Of a DNA stretch of 64,000 nt, positions 1 to 8,068 are shown piece by piece. Position numbers and translations under genes: made by a program. Location of the stretch: assembly GCF_022230885.1 (NCBI RefSeq), contig NZ_JAKGCT010000004.1, positions 1 to 64,000 of the forward strand. Direction: 5' to 3'. Position 1 is the first letter of the stretch. Each line of letters opens with the position of its first letter. The notes under the pieces are model-generated. The model searched no databases and was not told the DNA's origin. It was given only the letters and a program-made list of their open reading frames with translations. The stretch is from Paenalcaligenes niemegkensis. GTDB lineage: Bacteria > Pseudomonadota > Gammaproteobacteria > Burkholderiales > Burkholderiaceae_B.

Positions 1-194
1 TCGCCGGCCTTTTTTATGTCCGGCAGTCGGGCAAAGCGGCAGCGCGAACGGAGGATGCCGCGAAAACTAATAGGCAGGCGCACCGCGCACAAAAGGAGCA
101 ACGCGATGTTGAAAACGAAGTGGCTGCGGTGGCTGACTCTGATCTCGATAGTCGCCTGGACGAGTGGGTGCGCAAGCCCAAAGGTCGGGATTGA
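1..194 (+). CDS. Rz-like inner-membrane spanin, partial at window edge
   Basis: This is the C-terminal part of a phage i-spanin; the reading frame starts at position 3 and stops at 192-194. It begins with the end of a probable membrane helix (AGLFYVRQSG), followed by a charged, Ala/Glu/Gln-rich coiled-coil stretch and the ending SDLDSRLDEWVRK, typical of Rz-type proteins. Rz spans the inner membrane and joins a lipoprotein partner across the periplasm to fuse the membranes at lysis. The partner starts inside this frame at 106, in the -1 frame, which is the classical nested Rz/Rz1 layout. The N-terminus lies before the window. The family call rests on architecture, not on a database match. Confidence 0.6.
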   Translation, partial: AGLFYVRQSGKAAARTEDAAKTNRQAHRAQKEQRDVENEVAAVADSDLDSRLDEWVRKPKGRD

Positions 195-315
195 GTACTG
201 CGTACACGCTAAGTCGATATGGTTTGCTGATCAGTCAGAGCTGACCGCAACACCGGCTCAGGTTAAGCGTCAGGTGTTGGAAAACAATATGAGGGTAAAG
301 CGGTTATGTGGATAG
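106..315 (+). CDS. Rz1-like outer-membrane lipoprotein spanin
   Basis: A 69-residue lipoprotein. The start at 106 is chosen because AGGAG lies just upstream (about 94-98) and because it gives a clean lipoprotein signal: basic KTKWLRW, hydrophobic core, then lipobox TSGC. The mature part carries YC, TP and a final LCG, with RQV in between, as in the second copy at 1680-1865. It begins inside the Rz-like frame ending at 194. Known role of the family: outer-membrane half of the spanin complex that disrupts the outer membrane at phage lysis. The pair probably comes from a prophage remnant in the accessory island; no holin or endolysin is visible in the window. Confidence 0.6.
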   Translation: MLKTKWLRWLTLISIVAWTSGCASPKVGIEYCVHAKSIWFADQSELTATPAQVKRQVLENNMRVKRLCG

Positions 316-513
316 TCAGCTTCTCGGCGTTAGCGATTAGTTGATCTACCGCTGTGTTTGTTTGTGACGAAAAAACGGAATGATCTTGCTCGGCTCATTC
401 TTTTGGCGCTGCTTTTAAAGTTTCTATAACTTGTTTAGTCGTCCCTTTGTCTCTTGCTTGCTCATTAGTTACTTGTGCTTTTTGTTTTGTGCCATTACAA
501 TAGGTCTTAACGT

Positions 514-556
514 AAAAAAGCCCAGCAACTTTGGACGGCTACTGGGCTCTTTTTAA
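514..556. terminator. Bidirectional Rho-independent terminator
   Basis: GCCCAG (520-525) pairs with CTGGGC (542-547) around a 16-base loop. The stem is flanked by A6 on the left and T5 on the right, so it can act on both strands. Apart from this, 316-631 holds no gene that I can support. Confidence 0.6.
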
Positions 557-631
557 AGCAATAGAGGGAAATTTAATTGGTTAAGACCAACCCTTTCAAC
601 ATTAAAAGCTCACATCCATAGGGAGGCGAAC

Positions 632-1171
632 TTGCTATCAATCATAGAAAAATATGACCTTTTTGTCAAGGATCAGATCGCCCATCAAGAGCGAACAGCT
701 GTTTATTACGCTGAAAAAAATGATCGGATTAGAGCGGATGGATACGCGGATCGTGCAGAAAAGCTACAAGAAATGTGGTCCGCTGTTACAGATGCAATTC
801 AGTCAATTCCATCGCCCAACAAAGAGGCTCAGTTCCACCTATCCCCTGATGATCTAGCAGGACTTCCCGATGAACTGGTGAAGGAGCTAGGTATTACTGA
901 CTCAGACCGTAAAGAATATCTTTTAATTGATCTTATAAATAACTTAGGCGGGATAGCGTCTATAAATAAGCTGTTAATTTCCATTTACAAGGAAACAGGG
1001 GAAATCGAAAAGAGAACTAGGTTGGTAGCAAGGCTGTATCGCATGCAGAATAAAGGCATGATATACACAACCTCAGAAAGGAAAGGGGTTTATTCTACTA
1101 CGCCTATTCCTGATGGGTATTTTGATACTAAAGACTTAGAGGATGGGGCCGATGAGGTCGTAGATGAATAA
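632..1171 (+). CDS. Hypothetical island protein with possible C-terminal winged helix
   Basis: A 179-residue protein that I do not recognise. The TTG start at 632 is preceded by a strong GGGAGG ribosome-binding site (621-626). The N-terminal half (about 1-70) is a charged helical region rich in Glu, Arg and Tyr. Residues about 90-155 read like a winged-helix fold: a helix starting DRKEYLLIDLINNLGG, then a helix with RTRLVARLYRMQNKGMIY, then a short beta wing (TTSERKGVYST). The C-terminus is acidic (DLEDGADEVVDE). It stands alone on the plus strand between spanin-like genes, inside the island. A DNA-binding or adaptor role is only a guess. Confidence 0.55.
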   Translation: MLSIIEKYDLFVKDQIAHQERTAVYYAEKNDRIRADGYADRAEKLQEMWSAVTDAIQSIPSPNKEAQFHLSPDDLAGLPDELVKELGITDSDRKEYLLIDLINNLGGIASINKLLISIYKETGEIEKRTRLVARLYRMQNKGMIYTTSERKGVYSTTPIPDGYFDTKDLEDGADEVVDE

Positions 1172-1366
1172 ATAAAGGGCCGCTTAACAATATGCCGGCC
1201 AGCATAATGTTAGCGACCCCTAGCTAGAGAGTTGGTATTAGAGCACCAATTCTTAGCAGTTCTCCACCCGCTGCAACATGTGTATGTTACGTTGGATCAA
1301 GATGCCAAACCTTTAGATCGTAAACAAATAACATGCTTTTGTCTAGCTAATTTACAAGTGGTGGCG

Positions 1367-1384
1367 ACTTCCTTTAAAGGAGGT
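1367..1384 (+). promoter_or_regulatory. Hairpin covering the ribosome-binding site of the 39-residue ORF
   Basis: The 12-base palindrome TCCTTTAAAGGA (1370-1381) extends outward through a U-G and two normal pairs. The result is a stem of about 6 bp that buries the AAGGAGG Shine-Dalgarno sequence (1377-1383) of the ORF starting at 1390. Such a structure could limit translation. Inference from sequence only. Confidence 0.4.
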
Positions 1385-1389
1385 GCAAT

Positions 1390-1509
1390 ATGACTTGCAT
1401 GTACCCACTTGGTGTATACGTCAGAGCATATACGCGCTTTCGCCTAGGTAGATTGGAGAGCGTCAGACAGCACTGCCGCTCTTATCCAGGGCAGTTAGTT
1501 TTGTTCTAG
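1390..1509 (+). CDS. 39-residue basic peptide ending in a beta-clamp-binding-like motif
   Basis: The small ORF encodes MTCMYPLGVYVRAYTRFRLG at its N-terminus, continues with an Arg/His/Cys-rich middle and ends PGQLVLF. The last five residues, QLVLF, fit the pattern QL-x-LF used by bacterial proteins that dock on the DNA polymerase sliding clamp; E. coli Pol IV ends in the related QLVLGL. Support for real coding: a near-perfect AAGGAGG site 6 bases before the ATG, a strong terminator 5 bases after the stop, and location in a mobile island. It is too short for ordinary gene finders. The function is unknown; a clamp-binding or replication-modulating role is inference. A second in-frame ATG at 1399 is possible. 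Confidence 0.55.
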   Translation: MTCMYPLGVYVRAYTRFRLGRLESVRQHCRSYPGQLVLF

Positions 1510-1513
1510 CGCT

Positions 1514-1546
1514 AAAGGCGCCCTTTTTAGAAAGGGCGCCTTTTTT
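1514..1546 (+). terminator. Strong Rho-independent terminator
   Basis: GGCGCCCTTT and AAAGGGCGCC form a perfect stem around TTAG, followed by T6. It closes the transcript of the 39-residue ORF. Confidence 0.8.
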
Positions 1547-1651
1547 GTATTAGTGTTTGGCATAAATTGGTAGTGCCAGGTTATAGGGATTCAGTCGCCT
1601 CCCAGTGCTCGTTGGGTTGATGGATGGAGGGCTGTTCCTTCGAGTTGCTAA

Positions 1652-1738
1652 CGCTTGAGCTTTCCAAAGAGTCGCCACGATGGCGCTTTTGCTGATGAGC
1701 TTAAGCGTGACTGGGTGCGCGGTAGTAAGCGGCGGTAG
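1652..1738 (+). pseudogene. Truncated Rz-like C-terminus
   Basis: A short open stretch after a stop at 1649 ends DELKRDWVRGSKRR, a typical Rz-type ending (helical, then D-W-x-R). It has no start and no membrane helix. It overlaps the start of the second Rz1-like gene in the same relative frame (-1) as the intact pair at the left edge, which suggests a decayed second spanin locus. Confidence 0.35.
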
Positions 1739-1865
1739 TTATTGTGATATCGCTCGGCCTATTTATTATGAGTCGGACGAGCAGGTAGATCAGACGCCTG
1801 TTGAGATAAATCGACAGGTGAGAGATCATAATAGAAAGTTTGGCGAGGCTTGTGGGCGTAGATGA
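1680..1865 (+). CDS. Second Rz1-like lipoprotein
   Basis: A 61-residue lipoprotein with a short signal and lipobox SVTGC. The mature sequence SYCDIARPIYY, then TP, RQV, HN and CG, is typical of phage o-spanins and shares its Cys pattern with the protein at 106-315. It lacks an intact Rz partner: only a truncated C-terminal frame overlaps it (1652-1738), and there is no convincing ribosome-binding site. It is probably a leftover of a second lysis cassette. The start at 1680 is the only ATG that gives a signal peptide, but that signal has few basic residues, so the real start could have been lost. Confidence 0.5.
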   Translation: MALLLMSLSVTGCAVVSGGSYCDIARPIYYESDEQVDQTPVEINRQVRDHNRKFGEACGRR

Positions 1866-2033
1866 GCGACTAGCTAGAGCGAGCTTTTAGCTCAACTCAG
1901 GCTTAGTGCAATATCAATACTATTAACGGTGGTTTTTGCGAAAAAAATGGATTTTGAATCAAGACGGTTTGTTCACACTTGTTAGGTCTTGTATTGATAG
2001 CGAAAGAGGCTCAAAAATCAATTGTGATTCTTT

Positions 2034-3340
2034 CTAGTTGAGATCTGGGTCTGGGTGGGGAATCTCTGCCATGACTTCGTTCGGATCGCAATTATCAATA
2101 AAAAAGTAAAGCGTTGAGTCCACCACTTTTAGGCGGCGCGTTCCCGGATCGAAGTCGAATAAAGGCGGAATAATCTTTGCGGCAGCTTGTAGCGCACCCA
2201 GCCGGCTCAGCATACCGGTTACGTCCGAAGTTCTAACGTTATCAGGGGTTTTGTGCTCTTGCTGAATAAGGGTTTGGAGAGTCTTCCGCTCGATCCCGTC
2301 CTTGAGTTCTTGGTAGTTACGATGCACCATAACACGCACAAGGTGATACGGCAGAAAAAGTGCTGAGATCCCCTCGGTCGCCCGGCGAGCACGTGAGCCA
2401 GCAGCAATTGATTCCAAGCTGCGAATATGTCTTGCGGCGTATTCCGCAACTTTGTCTGCTATTGCTTGGCGTACAAACTCTAGATTCGCGACTTCGATGT
2501 GGTTGCTAGAGGTTTGGGTTATTTTGTACTGCACGCAAGTTTGCCTCAGTAGCTCTTGCACAACAGCGACGCTTCCGTGAGCCTCTTCGAATATAAGAGC
2601 CGTCACTTCTTTAGAAAAACTAATGTTGAGAAGGGGGACGCCTTTATCGATAATTCTTTGGAAGTCGGAGGCTTCCCATGGCTCGACCGGAATTTCCGCA
2701 ATACGATCTTGGAGATCACCGTTGTATTGAACTAGTCGGTTTCGTTCGCGCCAAACCCCAAGATGACAAACCGAAGCCCCATTTCCTCGAAAGTTCTCAA
2801 GTCAAACGCCAACTGACGCTGAACATCATCCGAAAGATAATGAAAATTTTCTAGTACGTAGATGACTTCTTTTCCCTGAACCTTGAAAAGCAGCTCCCCT
2901 ACATCTTGAGCGTTAGCTAAGTTGAACTCTATTGCCTGCCGCGTTTCGCTTATTGAAACACCAGTCCTTGCCTCTCCCTTTGCTTCGCTCTCACCTTTTC
3001 CGAATAGTGGGATTATCGCGGTAAATCTAGCAGAAAGTCCGGCACTAACTTCGCGGTCATTACCAACTACCGTCTCGGTTTTGATTTCAATGTCACGCTG
3101 TCTCAGAAGCGAGCGATAAATGTCCTCTGCAGTAGTTGCTGGCCCGCAGTGGACTGTGATCCGCTTCTCCTCTGCCACGTGTCGCCGTAGCAAAGAAGTC
3201 TTCCCCTGTTTTGATGATCCATATATGATGATCTGTCGGGTTTCTTTTAATGCAGCAGAAAGAGCTATATCAACTGACTCACGTTCGACATAACTTTCGA
3301 CAGCTTCTCGGCTCACTCCAAAGACCTGCTCAAGTTTCAT
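2034..3340 (-). CDS. Stand-alone P-loop NTPase, island cargo (frameshifted)
   Basis: About 435 residues once one base is added to the C4 run at 2756-2759; as written the frame breaks after residue about 195. The first part has a Walker A (YGSSKQGKTSLL, residues about 41-52), a Walker B-like strand (EVIYVLENFHYL) and a hydrophobic insert (ARFTAIIPLFG). Across the break the frame continues GVWRERNRLVQYNGDLQDRI, then a helical region and a predicted C-terminal winged-helix segment. The layout resembles Orc1/STAND-type signalling NTPases found singly in genomic islands. Some STAND proteins act in phage defence, but nothing here proves that. A dyad at 3575-3592 lies upstream and may control it. 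Confidence 0.6.
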
Positions 3341-3707
3341 GATTTGTTCCTGTTAGTGCTCCCGCCGAGAGCTTGAGTTAATTACTCTTAGTGAGCTTTT
3401 TTGCAGGCTGCGTTCCAAATGCAAGAGGATTGTTCCATCTAATTGCTACGAACAATAGGGCTGATGCAAGTCCGTTAGTCTGAGCGGATTGGTTTTCATT
3501 TGCGATTGCTCTATAGCGATCTATTTCACTTTTATAACATAGAAGTTACTAGCTGAAACATTAAGAGTGGATTTAAGTATATGCGTATACTTAGAGTGCG
3601 TTTTGTAGGCCTCTCCGGCTTTAAGCTAAACTCAGCACTTAGGAATGCCACGCATTAGTAACCTGAGGCTTGACAGAGGGGTGGGTCGATATCATCTGCT
3701 CTCGAAG
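3341..3707. other. Gene-free upstream region of the NTPase
   Basis: No convincing ORF on either strand. The region is richer in A+T than its surroundings and contains the dyad at 3575-3592; otherwise I see nothing. Confidence 0.4.
3575..3592. promoter_or_regulatory. Operator-like inverted repeat
   Basis: AAGTATA-TGCG-TATACTT is a perfect 7-bp dyad with a 4-base spacer, about 235 bases before the NTPase start and in a gene-free stretch. It looks like a site for a dimeric regulator. No regulator gene for it is evident. Confidence 0.35.
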
Positions 3708-3733
3708 CAAAAAGACCCGCACGATGGCGGGCT
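3708..3733 (-). terminator. Integrase terminator
   Basis: On the minus strand AGCCCGC pairs with GCGGGT, followed by T5. It lies just after the integrase stop. Confidence 0.6.
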
Positions 3734-3750
3734 ATAGCACGTGGCAGCTA

Positions 3751-5009
3751 TCAGCGTATGTTTACCACCTTACTGATTTTTTGTTTACCAGCAGCACCAT
3801 CAAGATAGTCAGCCCACCATTGCATCAACCGGTGGCGCTCTTCCATATGCTTAGCGTGATTGTAGGCGCCGCGCACCTTGTTTCCTTCAATATGCGCAAG
3901 CTGCCGCTCGATAGCATCAGGGTGAAAATCGCTTCGCTCATTAAGTATCGTGCTAGCCAGGCTACGGAAGCCGTGTCCGGTCTGTTTGCCCTCGAACCCA
4001 AGAACCTTTAACGCCTTATTAATTGTCGCTGCGCTCATGGCTTGAGTTCTGGGGTTGCGTACACCTGGGAATAAGAAGCGCTGCTTTCCGTTAATCTGCT
4101 TGAGATCTTGCAGAATCGCTATGGTCTGTGATGCCAGCGGTACGATGTGATCCTCGTCAGTGGCTTTCTTTACTAAGTCACCCTTCATCCGTTCGGCTGG
4201 GACGCGCCACTCTTTTGCATCGAAATCAAACTCTGTCCACTCTGCCCAGCGGAGCTCGTTTGTGCGCAAGAAAGTTAACATCATGAGTTTAGTGGCCACC
4301 TTAGTTTGCTCTAAGCCTGAATAGCCATCAATGCGAGTCAGCAGCTCAGGCAATTCTTCCTCAGTGACTCGCGGGTGACGCTTGACTGGGGGCGAGGCTT
4401 GAGAAATGCTCGCAGTCCCTGAGTTACGTCACTACGAGCACGTCCTGTTCCCGCTGCGTACCTACAGGCTTGGCCGATACACTCGACGGCCTTAAATGCT
4501 ATTTCATGTGCTCCGCGCTGTTCAATCTTGCGTAACACCTCGAGAACGGCGGTACTGGTCAGGTCGTCCATTGGCAGACGGCCAATCATCGGATAGGCGT
4601 CTTTACGGAGTATGCTTGTGATCCGCTGGGCATGCTTGGCGCTCCAGCTGCTAAAACGAGTCGTTAGCCATTCTTCGGCTATAGATTCAAATGTATTGAC
4701 CGCGGCGTACCGAGCCTTGCGTCGATCGGCGTCTCGTTGGAGGGCTGGGTCTATCCCCGCGTTAAGCTGGGCTCGAACTTCATCTCGCTTGGTTCGAGCG
4801 TCTGATAAACTGACGCCTGGGTAGTCCCCAAAGGTCAGCAGGTTCTCTTTACCGGAGATCCCACGAAACTTCATGCGCCACTTCTTAGTGCCGGCAGGGG
4901 TAAGGTGCAAATACATGCCGCCGCCGTCAAAGAGTTTATTACCGCCAGCACTACTATATTTTGCTGCTCTGCATTTAGCGTCGCTCAGTGGAATGATTTG
5001 TTTTGCCAT
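3751..5009 (-). CDS. P4-type tyrosine integrase (frameshifted)
   Basis: About 419 residues after adding one base to the G5 run at 4388-4392. The N-terminus MAKQIIPLSDAKCRAAKYSS, with KLFDGGGMYLHLTPAGTKKW, is the DUF4102 arm-binding domain of P4-like integrases. A core-binding domain follows (about 100-200). The catalytic domain shows Arg (FLRTNELRWAEW), H-x-x-R (GHGFRSLAST), then LAH and the nucleophile Tyr in GAYNHA. It lies downstream of tRNA-Thr, reading away from the tRNA, the usual placement for tRNA-targeting islands. Enzyme role: site-specific integration and excision of the island. Whether it is active depends on whether the frameshift is real. Confidence 0.9.
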
Positions 5010-5033
5010 GTGGTGCCTTATTAGGGGTGGAGG

Positions 5034-5076
5034 TACCGTACCCCCAACGACCGAAGCATACCCCGAAGCGTACCCC
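5034..5076. repeat. Short repeats between integrase and tRNA
   Basis: GAAGCATACCCC (5053-5064) and GAAGCGTACCCC (5065-5076) are tandem and differ at one base. A third, degenerate copy TACCGTACCCC lies at 5034-5044. The position in the integrase leader next to the presumed attachment site fits arm-type integrase or excisionase sites; this is inference. Confidence 0.4.
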
Positions 5077-5121
5077 TATAACAACTTGTGGAAGCTTTGA
5101 TTGTTGGGGGCTATAAACGAT

Positions 5122-5157
5122 AAAAAGCCCCAATTTCTTAATGAAATCAGGGCTTTA
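5122..5157 (-). terminator. Terminator downstream of tRNA-Thr
   Basis: AAAGCCC and GGGCTTT, with an inner ATTTC/GAAAT pairing, form a long stem. On the minus strand it is followed by T-rich sequence. It would stop tRNA transcription before the integrase. Confidence 0.65.
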
Positions 5158-5189
5158 GTTAGGTTGTTGATCCAACCTTCTACAAGTAT

Positions 5190-5265
5190 TGGTGCCGGCA
5201 AGAGGAGTCGAACCCCCGACCTTTTCATTACGAATGAACTGCTCTACCAACTGAGCTATGCCGGC
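5190..5265 (-). tRNA. tRNA-Thr (anticodon CGT)
   Basis: The minus strand folds as a standard cloverleaf: acceptor GCCGGCA / TGCCGGC, D arm GCTC/GAGC, anticodon loop TTCGTAA with CGT, T loop GTTCGAC and encoded CCA at 5190-5192. The first pair of the anticodon stem is mismatched (G-A). Its 3' end borders the integrase region and is the likely attachment site of the island. I see no second copy of the 3' end in the window, so the other island boundary is probably to the left of position 1. Confidence 0.92.
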
Positions 5266-5469
5266 ACAGAAATCACGCTAAGGTATTAGTATTATTAGGG
5301 AGCTAATATAAGTAACGTAACGGGATTGCTGTAGATGCAAAAGAGGTGATGTAACGTTTTTTTGTATTTGACGACGCGCTATGCAAATAAAAATTATAAT
5401 AAATCCCAGCGTCCTTGTAAATTTGTATAAGATTTTTTTGACCCCTGGCTGTTTCAATTAGGAGTGCAT

Positions 5470-5834
5470 ATGACTGTAAAGCTTATTTTGCTATTGGCTG
5501 CTTTTTTACCCTTAGTGGCAACAGTTAGCGCGAAGGCTGGGGGAGAGGTTTTCAAAATCATACTCCTCGTAGCTGGCTCTCTGATCAAGAGGGCTGGAGA
5601 GCTCGGGCGAATGCTGCGCAGGCTAATAGTTTCGAGGCGCTACCGTTTTTTTATGCGGCTTTTTTATTTGCTTTCTTTTCCCAGGCTGATGTGCAGTTTC
5701 TGGTTTCTCTAGGCTTCATCTGGCTAGCTCTTAGGTTGTTTTACATTGGCTTATATGTAAAAAATATGGCTACTCCTCGTAGCATAGTGTGGGGTCTGGC
5801 TTTGATCGTTAATATCTGGATTCTATTTATCTAG
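5470..5834 (+). CDS. MAPEG-family membrane protein (frameshifted)
   Basis: About 121 residues after adding one base to the A4 run at 5554-5557; as written the frame derails after residue about 29. The repaired protein has four hydrophobic segments and the MAPEG signature region WRARANAAQANSFEALPFFY, followed by a cytosolic/TM part ending VWGLALIVNIWILFI. MAPEG proteins are trimeric membrane proteins related to microsomal glutathione transferases; the bacterial substrate is unknown. The ATG at 5470 is chosen for the GGAG six bases before it. It is a single gene following the tRNA and ends before a terminator at 5926. Confidence 0.75.
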
Positions 5835-5925
5835 ACTGGGGTGATTCGTAATTGTAGCGTTATGAGTATGTAGGTGTTTTGCCAGGCTCGCGCTGCAAGG
5901 AGCATGTTATTCGGTTCAGAAAAAG

Positions 5926-5957
5926 AAAAGGCCAGGTAATTTTGCCTGGCCTTTTCA
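5926..5957. terminator. Bidirectional terminator
   Basis: AAAAGGCCAGG and CCTGGCCTTTT are perfect complements around TAATTTTG, giving T-tails on both strands. It serves the MAPEG gene and, from the other side, the permease at 6076-7161. Confidence 0.8.
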
Positions 5958-6075
5958 ATTAGAGCTGATAATTTAGTCACATAGTACGGATTCTGTTTAT
6001 CACCTAATATTTTTATACGGTTTTTTGAAGTTGAACCTCCAATACCTTAAAGCTTGGATACCTTGATTTTTTATT

Positions 6076-7161
6076 TCAATGTTCATCTTCATATTCGATG
6101 ATGTCATTTTGACGTTTAATGGCAGAAGGGAAAAGATCCCAGCTTGCCATGAAGATGGCAGCAATTAAAGGCCCTATGACAAAACCATTTAGACCAAAAA
6201 TTGAAATTCCGCCTAAAGTGGAAATTAAAATTATATAGTCTGGAATCTTGGTGTCCTTGCCGACCAGTATTGGACGCAGGATATTGTCGATTAAACCAAT
6301 GACGAAAACTCCGAAAGCGGCCAGTATCACGCCTTGCACGATCGAACCTGTGGCAAAGAAGTAGATGGCAACAGGTGCCCAGATCAACGCTGCGCCTACG
6401 GCGGGCAGCAGCGAAAGAATTGCCATCAATACACCCCAGAACAGAGCCCCTTGAATTCCCAGTATAAAAAATATAATCCCGCCCAAGGCGCCCTGAGTGG
6501 CAGCAACTGCAATATTGCCCTTCACAGTAGCGCGTACTACGGTTGTGAATTTGCGCATCAAATGCGATTTTTGATCGTCGCTTAATGGCACCAGTTGCCT
6601 GCAATGACGAGCAAGCTGAGTGCCGTCGCGCAATAAGAAGAATAATAGATACAGCATTATTGCCAGACTGACCAGGAACTGGAATGTGTTAGAACCAATG
6701 CTGACGGCTTGCTTAGTCAGAAATTGGCCGGAACTTAAAGCGAAGTCAGAAAAGCGGTCACGTAATTGGGCTAAGTCGCCACCTAGAAGAGTGTCCACGC
6801 CACTTTGTACGCTTTGTGGCAATACGTTCAGAACTTGTTCCAGATAGTAACCCAGATTGAGATCCCCTCGTTCCATCAGCTTATACAAGGTGGCAACCTC
6901 TTGTGCCAGGGCCCCGGTGATGAGTATCAATGGAATAATCACAATCAAGACAATAATCAACAGGCTGATTAGAGCGGATAGTGTTTTCTTGCCTTTGGTC
7001 TTTGTTAGCAGCTTACGCTGCAGTGGAGCAAAGATAATGGCCAGGATCACTCCCCAGAAAATAGCTCCGTAAAAAGGTGCCAACAACCATAAAAATGCCA
7101 AGGTGACGATGGCAAGCAATAGTAAGAAGCTGCGAAAAAACAAGGAGTTTTCGGTAGTCAT
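6076..7161 (-). CDS. AI-2E family transporter (PerM-like)
   Basis: 361 residues with about 8 hydrophobic segments. The N-terminal pair has the motif LLAPFYGAIFWGVILAIIFAP; the C-terminal core contains SLLPAVGAALIW and DNILRPILVGK, both typical of the AI-2E/PerM/YhhT superfamily. Members export or take up small molecules, and some work as Na+/H+ antiporters; the substrate cannot be told from sequence. It is monocistronic, with a terminator at its 3' end. Confidence 0.85.
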   Translation of the reverse strand: MTTENSLFFRSFLLLLAIVTLAFLWLLAPFYGAIFWGVILAIIFAPLQRKLLTKTKGKKTLSALISLLIIVLIVIIPLILITGALAQEVATLYKLMERGDLNLGYYLEQVLNVLPQSVQSGVDTLLGGDLAQLRDRFSDFALSSGQFLTKQAVSIGSNTFQFLVSLAIMLYLLFFLLRDGTQLARHCRQLVPLSDDQKSHLMRKFTTVVRATVKGNIAVAATQGALGGIIFFILGIQGALFWGVLMAILSLLPAVGAALIWAPVAIYFFATGSIVQGVILAAFGVFVIGLIDNILRPILVGKDTKIPDYIILISTLGGISIFGLNGFVIGPLIAAIFMASWDLFPSAIKRQNDIIEYEDEH

Positions 7162-7384
7162 TCCACATCCAGTATTAAGTGAAATAGATAGCTGAAATTG
7201 TACGCATTTATCTGCGGATTTTTGACAACATTATGAGACTCAGCGCTACAGACTGACGCGCGCTAAGGCAGCCCCTGGTTTCAGGGTTTTAAAAGACTAT
7301 CGAATTCGCATTAATGAGCAATTGTCTGGCTGTGCTGTGAGCGGGTTGTCCGATAAAAACCGTTACCAGCTCACAAGCTGTGTC

Positions 7385-8068
7385 TTACTGCTTAAGCTGC
7401 GCTTCCAGGTGGGTGCGCAGCTCGGGTTCCAGTTTCAATTGTTTACCAAGCTCGTCAAGATAGCTGCGTTCCATGAAGTTTTGCTCATCAATAACCAAAG
7501 CGCTCGCTAGGTAAATCTCGGCAGCTTGCTCGGGAGTATTCGCAAGTTGGGCAATTCTTTGTGGATCGACCGCTTTATTAAGTTCAGCCTGGAACCAAGC
7601 TTGGGCTGTGGGATCAGAAGCGAGCTCTTTGATTGCTTCGTTAATATGCTGTTGCTCGTCAGCAGAAATATGGCCATCTGCTTTAGCGGCGGCGATGATT
7701 GCTGCAAGGATTGCGGTGCTGTGATCTTCTATAACAGTAGGGGTCAGCACATTCAGGGCAAGACTTTGTGTTGGGGCCGGCGTTTGCGTTGGCACGGTCG
7801 CGGGGCTGGGGGCTTGTGTTTTGTTGTTCTCCCATCCCTGATAAGCCTTGAGTGCAATGGCGCCCAATGCAGCGGCCCCACCGTAGCCAGCCACGGAGCC
7901 ACCCATCTTACGGAATTTCTTGTTGCCAAGCAGCAGACCGAGGGCACCGCCGGCCAAGGCACCGCCGCTAAAGCCACCCAGGTTTTTGGATTTAAGGTCG
8001 GAACCCAGACCTTTAACGCTTTGTTCGCCAGAGGCTAAAAGTTTTTGCAGTAAATTTTGTATGGACAT
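7385..8068 (-). CDS. DUF533 (YebE/TerB-like) inner-membrane protein
   Basis: 227 residues. The start at 8068 (MSIQNLLQKLL) is preferred to longer frames because GAGG sits six bases upstream. The N-terminal part is Gly-rich with a short hydrophobic stretch (GALAGGALGLLLG, residues about 37-49), then a Pro/Thr/Gln linker. The C-terminal half (about 115-227) is an acidic helical TerB-like domain with ADGHISADEQQHI and LASALVIDEQNFMERSYLDEL. The E. coli relative YebE responds to envelope stress; the molecular role is unknown. Alone on its strand. Confidence 0.8.
   Translation of the reverse strand: MSIQNLLQKLLASGEQSVKGLGSDLKSKNLGGFSGGALAGGALGLLLGNKKFRKMGGSVAGYGGAAALGAIALKAYQGWENNKTQAPSPATVPTQTPAPTQSLALNVLTPTVIEDHSTAILAAIIAAAKADGHISADEQQHINEAIKELASDPTAQAWFQAELNKAVDPQRIAQLANTPEQAAEIYLASALVIDEQNFMERSYLDELGKQLKLEPELRTHLEAQLKQ

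Noticed and set aside
407..540. Minus-strand open stretch ending TLKAAPKE
   Set aside because: Short, no start codon or ribosome-binding site, and it runs through the terminator at 514-556; most likely chance.
1913..1999. Distant inverted pair TATCAATAC / GTATTGATA
   Set aside because: Nine-base arms about 70 bases apart in AT-rich DNA; no T-tail or gene context that would give it meaning.
3670..4011. Plus-strand frame of 113 codons opposite the integrase
   Set aside because: Antisense shadow of the integrase C-terminus; no ribosome-binding site and no recognisable protein.
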